Assembly: GCF_000423005.1 (NCBI RefSeq)
Contig: NZ_AUHD01000006.1
Span: forward strand, 124,001 to 188,000
Origin: Gelidibacter mesophilus DSM 14095
GTDB lineage: Bacteria > Bacteroidota > Bacteroidia > Flavobacteriales > Flavobacteriaceae
Direction of reading: 5' to 3'
DNA: 64,000 nt
Position numbers and translations under genes: made by a program. This document shows positions 6,719 through 13,908 of the stretch, piece by piece; position 1 is the stretch's first letter; each line of letters opens with the position of its first letter. A model generated the notes under the pieces. The model was not told the DNA's origin and did no database searches. It worked only from the letters and a program-made list of their open reading frames with translations.

Positions 6719-9583
6719 TTAATGCGCCTCCAGCCAATCTTTCCCAACCCCCAAGTCCACATCCAAAGGCACCGTGAGCGTATAGGCGCTTTCCATCTCA
6801 GTTTTCACCATTTTTTTGATGGCCTCCAATTCGGGATTATAGACATCAAAAACCAACTCATCATGCACTTGAAGCAGCATTTTAGTTTTAAATTTTCCCT
6901 CTTCAAGTTTTTTGTGAATGTTGATCATCGCCAATTTAATAATATCCGCAGCACTGCCTTGGATGGGTGCATTGACGGCATTTCGTTCTGCAGCACCTCT
7001 GACCACGGCATTCCGTGAGTTGATGTCCTTTAAATAACGGCGCCGTCCCAAAACGGTCTGCACATAGCCGTTATCGCGTGCAAAATCAATTTGTTCGCTG
7101 ATATAACGGCGCAGTTTTGGGTAAGTGGCGTAATAGGTGTCAATGAGGTCTTTAGCTTCGCTTCGTGAAAGATCGGTTTGGTTGCTCAACCCGAAGGCAG
7201 ATACACCATAAATGATTCCGAAATTCACCGTTTTGGCATTGCTACGTTGCTCACGTGTGACTTCTTCCAAAGGCACGCTAAATACTTTTGATGCGGTAGA
7301 GGCGTGAATGTCTTCTCCATTCTTGAAAGCATGGATCATGTTTTCTTCTTCACTCAATGCGGCGATAATCCGCAATTCAATTTGGGAATAATCCGCCGCC
7401 AATAGGGTGTAATCTGCATCTCTAGGCACAAAGGCTTTTCGCACTTGTCGGCCACGTTCCGTACGGATAGGAATGTTCTGCAAATTCGGATTGTTACTGC
7501 TCAAACGTCCGGTAGCGGCCACGGTTTGCATATAATCCGTATGCACTCTGCCTGTTGACGGCTCCACCTGAGTTGGCAAAGCATCAACATAGGTGCTTTT
7601 CAGTTTTGCCAGTCCGCGATACTCCAGAATATGCTGAATAATAGTATGGTCTTTGGCCAAATAGGATAAGATTTCCTCACCAGTGGCGTATTGTCCTGTT
7701 TTGGTTTTCTTAGGCTTATCCACCAATTTAAGCTTGTCAAACAAAATGTCGCCCAACTGTTTTGGAGAGGCAATATTGAATTCTTCGCCAGCTTCCTTAA
7801 AAATGTTGGCTTCTAAGGTTTTGATGTCATTATCTAATTTCTCAGCTAAGGAATTTAGGAAGTGTTCATCCAGATTGATGCCCTCCAGTTCCATATCGGC
7901 AAGCACCCGCAACAGCGGGATTTCAATCTCGTCGAATAATTTTTGAGTATTGGCTTCGCCCAATTCCTTTTCGAAATGCTCTTTTAATTGTAGGGTGATA
8001 TCCGCATCTTCAACAGCATACTCCGTTTGTTCCTTTAACGGAATGTCCCTCATGGAACGTTGATTCTTGCCTTTTTTGCCAATCAGTTCAGTAATTGAAA
8101 TGGGTGTGTAATTAAGATAGGTCTCCGCCAGCACATCCATATTATGGCGCATATCAGGATTGATTAGATAGTGTGCTAGCATCGTATCAAACAATTTGCC
8201 TTTTACGGTGATATTGTATTTGGCCAGGACTTTGATATCGTATTTTAAATTCTGGCCAATTTTTTCGATGGCTTCATTTTCGAAAAACGGACGTAAGATT
8301 TCAATTAATTCTTGAGCGTCATTTTGATCCTCGGGGAATGGCAAATAAAATCCCTTGCCTATTTCCCAAGAAAAAGCAATGCCCACCAATTCGGCCGTCA
8401 ACGGATTGAGACTAGTAGTTTCAGTATCAAAGCACACCGAAGATTGATTCATTAGATTTTTTACAAACAGTTGGGTGCCCATTCCTGGAGCTACACTTTG
8501 GTAAAAATGAGAACTGGTTTGAGAGGTATGTCGTGTATGTTCAGCAAACGGTTCGTTTGGTTGAGTGGCCGAGGCGGTAGCGCCAAACAGTGAAAACTGA
8601 CCTTCGCCAGCCGCTCCTTTTGATGTTGTGGAGGTGTCTTGAACCTTACTTTTAAATGGCGTTCCACCAATTCCTTGTCCAGGTTGCAGGGCCTCAGCTT
8701 CCGCTGAAAAGGTTTTTAGAAAATTATCGGTTAGGCGTCTAAATTCCAATTCCTCAAAGATCTCAGTGACCTTAGGAATATCGGGCTCGGACATTTCAAA
8801 ATCTTTTTCGCAAAATTCAACCGGAACGTCAAGCATAATGGTGGCCAACTGTTTAGAAAGCAAACCGAGTTCTTTATTGGCTTCAAGGTTTTCTTTCATT
8901 TTACCTTTCAGCTGATCTGTATTGGCCAAAAGATTCTCCATGCTTCCAAATTGCTTTATGAATTTTTTGGCCGTTTTTTCACCAACGCCCGGCAAACCAG
9001 GAATATTATCAGAAGCATCACCCATCATTCCCAAAAAGTCAATCACTTGCAAAGGATCAGTGACCTCAAATTTCTTCTGCACCTCCGGAATGCCCCACGT
9101 TTCATAGCCGCCTCCAAATATAGGTCGGTACATAAAGATGTTTTCAGAAACCAATTGCGCGAAATCCTTATCTGGCGTTACCATATAGGTTTTATAGCCT
9201 TCCTTTTCTGCTTTCTTTGCTAAGGTGCCAATCACGTCATCAGCTTCAAAGCCTTCTTTGACCATGATGGGAATGTGCATGGCTTCTAAAATATCACAAA
9301 TATAGGGAATGGCTGTTCTTATGCCTTCTGGAGTTTCATCTCGGTTGGCTTTATATGCTTCAAACATTTCCACCCGATCCACACTGCCGCCTTTGTCAAA
9401 GCATACCGCCAAATGGTCAGGCCGCTCCCTTTTGATCACATCTAAAAGTGAATTCATAAATCCCATGATAGCGGAGGTGTCTTCGCCTTTGGAATTGATT
9501 CTTGGGTTCTTGATAAAAGCATAATAACCTCTAAAAATTAGAGCGTAGGCATCGACTAAAAAAAGGCGTTTTTGTTCGGACAT
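6719..9583 (-). CDS. polA: DNA polymerase I
   Basis: The 954-residue protein has all three Pol I modules. The 5'-3' exonuclease (1-290) contains the acidic EADDVIGTLA and the helix-hairpin-helix DNIPGLPGVGEKTA. A low-complexity linker (about 295-365) follows. The 3'-5' proofreading domain retains its carboxylates: DTE at 386-388, NLKYD ending at D449 and YAVED ending at D526. The polymerase has motif A DYSQIEL (from 731), motif B around RSNAKTVNFGIIYG (780-793) and motif C QVHDE (905-909). It fills gaps and removes RNA primers and flaps in repair and lagging-strand synthesis. Proofreading residues are intact, unlike in Taq-type Pol I. The gene is alone and starts at ATG 9583. Confidence 0.97.
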   Translation of the reverse strand: MSEQKRLFLVDAYALIFRGYYAFIKNPRINSKGEDTSAIMGFMNSLLDVIKRERPDHLAVCFDKGGSVDRVEMFEAYKANRDETPEGIRTAIPYICDILEAMHIPIMVKEGFEADDVIGTLAKKAEKEGYKTYMVTPDKDFAQLVSENIFMYRPIFGGGYETWGIPEVQKKFEVTDPLQVIDFLGMMGDASDNIPGLPGVGEKTAKKFIKQFGSMENLLANTDQLKGKMKENLEANKELGLLSKQLATIMLDVPVEFCEKDFEMSEPDIPKVTEIFEELEFRRLTDNFLKTFSAEAEALQPGQGIGGTPFKSKVQDTSTTSKGAAGEGQFSLFGATASATQPNEPFAEHTRHTSQTSSHFYQSVAPGMGTQLFVKNLMNQSSVCFDTETTSLNPLTAELVGIAFSWEIGKGFYLPFPEDQNDAQELIEILRPFFENEAIEKIGQNLKYDIKVLAKYNITVKGKLFDTMLAHYLINPDMRHNMDVLAETYLNYTPISITELIGKKGKNQRSMRDIPLKEQTEYAVEDADITLQLKEHFEKELGEANTQKLFDEIEIPLLRVLADMELEGINLDEHFLNSLAEKLDNDIKTLEANIFKEAGEEFNIASPKQLGDILFDKLKLVDKPKKTKTGQYATGEEILSYLAKDHTIIQHILEYRGLAKLKSTYVDALPTQVEPSTGRVHTDYMQTVAATGRLSSNNPNLQNIPIRTERGRQVRKAFVPRDADYTLLAADYSQIELRIIAALSEEENMIHAFKNGEDIHASTASKVFSVPLEEVTREQRSNAKTVNFGIIYGVSAFGLSNQTDLSRSEAKDLIDTYYATYPKLRRYISEQIDFARDNGYVQTVLGRRRYLKDINSRNAVVRGAAERNAVNAPIQGSAADIIKLAMINIHKKLEEGKFKTKMLLQVHDELVFDVYNPELEAIKKMVKTEMESAYTLTVPLDVDLGVGKDWLEAH

Positions 9584-9656
9584 TGAGTTGTTTTTTGAAG
9601 TTTATAAAATTACAAAAGATATTTCGATTTGGGGGTTTTGATGGGCCTAATGTGCA

Positions 9657-10048
9657 TTGCGATGCGTATTGGGCAGAGTCGCGCGAAATGGCGCAGATGA
9701 GCACAGAGAAATTATACGCAATTTATTTTTGAGGGATCCAATTGGACTTTTGACATGCCGTGGTTTTGGGGAATGTTTCGATCAGTTTGGCGTTATACTT
9801 GGAAGATTTTTAAAAAATCCAGCAAGCCCTGCACCACAGTATATTTTACAGTTTTGGAAACCGTTCGGCGTGCACTTTTACGGGTAGGATTGGACTATAT
9901 GAGCCGTGATATCGGAATTGTTAGCAAGGGTCGCTTTAGGATCCAAAATATACTTCCGGAAGGGTTTATCGCCTATTGCCAGAAATTCAGCATTGATGAG
10001 ATCAACGTGGCTTTTAGAAACTTTTACTCTAACTCCCTTCAAACGTGA
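9657..10048 (+). pseudogene. Possible decayed gene after polA, unidentified
   Basis: Between polA and the next gene (9584-10344) there is no intact recognisable gene. Two overlapping plus-strand frames look partly protein-like. The first ends in a stretch containing FLKNPASPAPQYILQFWKPF (to 9887). The second contains KGRFRIQNILPEGF and YCQKFSIDEINVAFRNFYSN (to 10048). Joining them near 9880 would need a frameshift, as expected of a decayed gene. I recognise no family and cannot exclude chance frames. The further frame at 10130-10312 looks spurious because it runs into a terminator. Confidence 0.25.
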
Positions 10049-10270
10049 GGACGACTTAATTTATTCAGATTCTGATTTAGAGATTTTGTCTTATAGGATT
10101 ATGCCCACAATCGGGCAGTAGCCCCTACTTTGGCCATCAAGAATGCCAAATACTATGCCCTGATTATTATCTATAGTGTGATTATTCCTGATGCTTCAGA
10201 ATTGGTCCAACAATCGAAAGAAAATCTAATTGACTTTATGAGTTGTCAACCAAAGATATTAGTTTTAAAT

Positions 10271-10310
10271 AAAAAAATTCGAGGTGCGTCAATTCAAAAA
10301 CACCTCGAAT
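10271..10310 (-). terminator. Intrinsic terminator of the 89-aa secreted protein gene
   Basis: ATTCGAGGTG (10277-10286) pairs perfectly with CACCTCGAAT (10301-10310) across a 14-nt loop. On the minus strand the stem is followed by a run of T (A7 at 10271-10277 on the plus strand). It lies 35 nt beyond the stop of the minus-strand gene at 10345. Confidence 0.75.
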
Positions 10311-10344
10311 GATACGGAATATGAATAGGTTCTAAATTTTAATA

Positions 10345-10614
10345 TTAGCAGGATTTAACCTCTTTTACCTTAATTTGAAGACTTTTTCTGTATGCTTTGA
10401 TACTGATAAGTTCAATACTTTTTTTATAGCTTAGATCATTTACCTCATTTTTTGAAAACGTACCCAAAGCAATTTGGTTTTCAGTTTTTTGTTCAGTCGT
10501 GATGGTTTTAATTGTAATCACATCATGTTGTTTTACAGCATCGCTTGAAGCATTTTGACCAAAGGATAATACTGGTAATGTGATTAGAGCGCTAAGGATT
10601 AAAACTTTTTTCAT
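10345..10614 (-). CDS. Small secreted protein, 89 aa, unknown
   Basis: The protein begins with a clear signal peptide, MKKVLILSALITLPVLSFGQ, with likely cleavage near residue 19-20. About 70 mature residues follow, rich in Lys, Thr and Glu, with a single Cys at the very C-terminus. No transmembrane segment or known domain is visible. It is expected in the periplasm or outside the cell. The gene has its own terminator at 10271-10310 and is divergent from the aldehyde dehydrogenase gene. I do not recognise a family, though small lineage-specific secreted proteins of this sort are common in Flavobacteriaceae. Confidence 0.6.
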   Translation of the reverse strand: MKKVLILSALITLPVLSFGQNASSDAVKQHDVITIKTITTEQKTENQIALGTFSKNEVNDLSYKKSIELISIKAYRKSLQIKVKEVKSC

Positions 10615-10813
10615 GCTGAAATGTGATTTTGAGGTTTATATATATTACATTGAATACCTTACAAAGAAACAACAGGTTTAAAGTGATTTAAAATATATTA
10701 GATATAAAACATCGATAAACGGTTGAGGTGAAATATTACTCAAAAAAAATCGATGAACTACATAAATATGACGCGCAGACCAATAAATGCGCTGATGCTA
10801 AAACGTGAAATAG

Positions 10814-12214
10814 ATGGATAACAAGTTCAATATGCTGTTTAATCGACAAAAGGCAAATCAGTTCAAGGTGGGAATTTCCACCTATAAAGAGCGTATAAAA
10901 AAACTCGAACTCCTGAGGAAGGCTTTGGAGTCTACTTATAAACAAAAGATAAGGGAGGCGATGTATGCCGACTTTAAAAAACCCTTTTTGGAGACCGATC
11001 TCACGGAAATTTATCCTGTTTTGACCGAAATAAAATTTGCCAAAAGCAATCTGAAGTATTGGGTAAAAGACCAAAAAGTAGATACGCCGTTGGCCTTACT
11101 TGGCGCATCATCGTATATCAAATACGAGCCTAAAGGCGTTTGTTTGATTATCTCCCCGTGGAATTTCCCGATCAACCTCACTTTCGGTCCTTTGGTTTCT
11201 GCCATTGCGGCGGGTAACACTGTGGTCATAAAGCCTTCTGAAATGACTCCTAATGCTTCTGGGGTAATGGCAGATATTGTAAAAGAATTGTTTAATGAGG
11301 ATGAAGTTGCGCTTGTGGAAGGTGAAGTTGAGGTGTCAGAAGCTTTATTGAAGCTCCCATTTAACCATATCTTTTTTACGGGTTCACCACAAGTTGGTAA
11401 AATAGTGATGAAAGCGGCTTCAGAGCACTTGACTTCTGTAACCTTGGAATTGGGAGGGAAGTCGCCGACAATTATCGATGATTCCGCCAATCTGGAAACG
11501 GCGGTCAAAAGAATCATATACGGCAAATTCACCAATGCGGGACAAACCTGTATTGCGCCCGACTATGTGCTTTTAAAATCCGAATTGAAAGATGAGTTTA
11601 CCAAGCTTTTTAAATCTAAAATTGCCGAATTTTATTCAGAAGATGCAGAGCAATCGGATTCCTATTCCAGAATTGTCAACCCAAAGCATTTTGAGCGGTT
11701 GGTATCTTATATTGAAGAGGCCAAACAGAATAAGAGTGATATAGCTTTTGGAGGAACTTATAATGCAAGCGATAATTATATTGAACCCACCTTGGTTTTT
11801 GATATGCCAAAGGATTCCAAATTGATGACCGATGAGATATTTGGACCTATCCTTCCAGTAAAAACGTATTCAAGCATTCAAGAAACCGTGGACTATATCA
11901 ATTCAAATGAAAAACCTTTGGCTTTATATATCTATAGTAAATCTAAAAAGAACATCGCTTATATCATGGATAATACGAGGGCAGGAAGTGGTTGCGTGAA
12001 CCATAATCTACTTCAGTTTTTAAATCATAACCTTCCTTTTGGAGGCAGCAATAACAGTGGGATTGGGAAAGCACACGGATTTTATGGATTTGAAGCGTTT
12101 TCCAACCGACGTGCCATGATGAAACAGCATACGATTGGCGCAACAGATTTATTGATGCCACCTTATACCAATTTTAAGCAGAAATTGATTGATTTGACCT
12201 TGAAGTGGTTTTGA
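10814..12214 (+). CDS. NAD(P)-dependent aldehyde dehydrogenase, class 3-like
   Basis: The 466-residue length and the short N-terminus match the class 3/YwdH-type aldehyde dehydrogenases, which oxidise long-chain or aromatic aldehydes to acids. The cofactor-binding fold includes PWNFPINLTFGPLVSAIAAG and FFTGSPQVGK. The general-base glutamate is in LELGGKSP and the nucleophilic cysteine in NAGQTCIAPDY. The C-terminal PFGGSNNSGIGKAHG is the usual signature near the oligomer interface. The C-terminus ends hydrophobic and basic (LIDLTLKWF), possibly a weak membrane contact, which is an inference. The gene is monocistronic; its substrate is not deducible. Confidence 0.93.
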   Translation: MDNKFNMLFNRQKANQFKVGISTYKERIKKLELLRKALESTYKQKIREAMYADFKKPFLETDLTEIYPVLTEIKFAKSNLKYWVKDQKVDTPLALLGASSYIKYEPKGVCLIISPWNFPINLTFGPLVSAIAAGNTVVIKPSEMTPNASGVMADIVKELFNEDEVALVEGEVEVSEALLKLPFNHIFFTGSPQVGKIVMKAASEHLTSVTLELGGKSPTIIDDSANLETAVKRIIYGKFTNAGQTCIAPDYVLLKSELKDEFTKLFKSKIAEFYSEDAEQSDSYSRIVNPKHFERLVSYIEEAKQNKSDIAFGGTYNASDNYIEPTLVFDMPKDSKLMTDEIFGPILPVKTYSSIQETVDYINSNEKPLALYIYSKSKKNIAYIMDNTRAGSGCVNHNLLQFLNHNLPFGGSNNSGIGKAHGFYGFEAFSNRRAMMKQHTIGATDLLMPPYTNFKQKLIDLTLKWF

Positions 12215-12215
12215 A

Positions 12216-12248
12216 GGTCAGTCTTTGGTCTTCAGTCTTCGGTCGCAG
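12216..12248. repeat. Degenerate short-word repeat (GTCTTCAGTC family)
   Basis: Right after the aldehyde dehydrogenase stop, the words GGTCAGTC, TTGGTCTTCAGTC and TTCGGTCGCAG follow one another as a degenerate tandem array. This is the same style of pentamer-to-decamer repetition seen at 13738-13795, 19002-19050 and 32583-32661. It encodes nothing. Confidence 0.35.
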
Positions 12249-12408
12249 TTTTAGAGTAATCCACTTTATTTACATAAATCCGCGTCTACGGAGGGTAATT
12301 AGTTTAAGTCATCAGTCTTGGTTTACTGTTGAGTTTTCGGAGAGTTACATTTATCAACACCAATCAGCGGAAAACCGTATCATCCATTGGAAAATGAAGT
12401 CCATTGAT

Positions 12409-13719
12409 TTATATACTTACCTGCTTTTTACTGTTCTTAAATCCGAAGTAAAGAATATAGGCATAACATAAAATCACAAAAAACAAGGCCGATTTAAATC
12501 CGATTTGATCCGTTAAATAACCAAATGTTGGCGGGATAACGGCACCACCTACAATGGCGGTACATAACATTCCTGAAGCTTTTGGTTTTAAGGAGCCAAT
12601 GCCATCAATGGCCAAGGTGAAAATAGTGGGGAACATGATGGAATTGAACAATCCTACCGCCAAAATACTCCACATACTCAATAGACCTGTGGTGCTTATG
12701 GAAATTAAAATCAGGACAATTGCAATCGTAGCAAACATTCCCAAAACTTTTCCTGGTTTGATGATTTTGGTCAAATAGGCTCCTGCAAATCGGCCAATCA
12801 TCGCACCAGACCAATAAAAGGTCACAAAGACCCCAACAATGGCTTTATTGTCGCTTTCAGTAATCCCTGTGCTTAAAATACCTTCCACAATAGACTTCAT
12901 AAACTCATTTTGTTTAATGATGTCCACCATATTCATTTCGAGGAAATAATTGACCAAATAGCTACCGATAGCGACTTCAGCACCAACATAAAAGAAGATG
13001 CCAATAATACCCATTACCAGATTTTTATGTTTAAGCGCGTCGCTGTAGGAACCAACCGCAGTTTCATTGATCAGTTTGGGAAGTTTTGCAAAGTAGAAAC
13101 CTATAGCGATGATAAAGATGAAAATCGCTAACCCTAAAAAAGGAGTTTGAACTGCAGAGGCCTCTGAAGCCAAATAAAGCCCTTTTTCGGAATCGGTTAA
13201 AATTGCGATTTCATCCGTCGTTTTAATTTTATCACTTAAAATAAATAAAGCTCCTATAACAGGGGCTATGGCAGTACCTAAAGAGTTAAAGGCTTGGGAT
13301 AAGTTCAAACGGCTTGATGCACCATCTTCACTTCCTAGAACCGCGACATAAGGGTTGGCAGCCACTTGTAAAATAGTAATTCCTCCTGCCAATATAAAAT
13401 AGGCAACCATAAAGATTCCAAACATTCTGTAGGACGCTGCGGGATAGAAAAGCAAACAACCTACTGCCATTGTACTTAATCCTAAAATAATCCCTTTTTT
13501 ATAGCCGATTTTAGTTAAAATAAAACTGGCAGGAATAGACAGTATGAAAAATGCGCCAAAAAAAGCAAATTGAACCATGCCCGCCTGAAAATAAGTTAAG
13601 GTAAATAATTCTCGAAGTCTAGGAATGAGAGAATCTACCAACACCGTTATAAATCCCCAAAGGAAAAATAAGATGGTCAATAATATAAAGGAGGAACGAT
13701 AGGATTTTTGTTGATTCAT
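12409..13719 (-). CDS. Sugar:H+ symporter, FucP/GluP-type MFS permease
   Basis: The 436-residue inner-membrane protein has 12 predicted helices and the FucP-family hallmarks: LFFLWGFITVLVDSLIPRLR in helix 1, ITILQVAANPYVAVLGSED in helix 4, and SSRLNLSQAFNSLGTAIAPV. The family imports fucose, glucose, galactose or related hexoses by proton symport. It lies 189 bp downstream of the GH92 mannosidase gene on the same strand, so mannose or a related hexose released by that enzyme is the likely substrate by context. A hydrophilic loop (about residues 165-195) carries an extended charged insert after helix 5. The spacer between the two genes contains a short-word repeat, so co-transcription is plausible but unproven. 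Confidence 0.88.
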   Translation of the reverse strand: MNQQKSYRSSFILLTILFFLWGFITVLVDSLIPRLRELFTLTYFQAGMVQFAFFGAFFILSIPASFILTKIGYKKGIILGLSTMAVGCLLFYPAASYRMFGIFMVAYFILAGGITILQVAANPYVAVLGSEDGASSRLNLSQAFNSLGTAIAPVIGALFILSDKIKTTDEIAILTDSEKGLYLASEASAVQTPFLGLAIFIFIIAIGFYFAKLPKLINETAVGSYSDALKHKNLVMGIIGIFFYVGAEVAIGSYLVNYFLEMNMVDIIKQNEFMKSIVEGILSTGITESDNKAIVGVFVTFYWSGAMIGRFAGAYLTKIIKPGKVLGMFATIAIVLILISISTTGLLSMWSILAVGLFNSIMFPTIFTLAIDGIGSLKPKASGMLCTAIVGGAVIPPTFGYLTDQIGFKSALFFVILCYAYILYFGFKNSKKQVSI

Positions 13720-13737
13720 AATGTATGGTTCAAGGTT

Positions 13738-13795
13738 TGAAGTTTAGAGTTATGGGTTATGAGTTGTGGGTTGTGAGTTCAGAGTTATGAGTTGA
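13738..13795. repeat. Short-word tandem repeat (GTTATGAGTT family)
   Basis: Imperfect copies of GTTATGGGTT/ATGAGTTGTGGGTTGTGAG and related words follow one another between the GH92 and sugar-permease genes. The repeat has no coding capacity and no clear stem. Comparable arrays at other loci in this window use different words. Confidence 0.55.
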
Positions 13796-13908
13796 AATTT
13801 TAATATTTTAAATTAAAGTATGTTTAGACCAATAAATGTGCTTTTTTTAAATTTTATGGACCCGCTCCAACGTGTTTTTCGGTACGGGCGGTTTAAGATT
13901 GCAACTGC

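Noticed and set aside
10130-10312. 60-codon plus-strand frame after the polA spacer
   Set aside because: Its last codons are the arms of the terminator at 10271-10310 and the rest resembles no protein.
10773-10792. GCGCA...TGCGC short stem and its match near 13826
   Set aside because: A 5-bp stem and one shared 14-16 bp AT-rich word are too weak to support a regulatory element.
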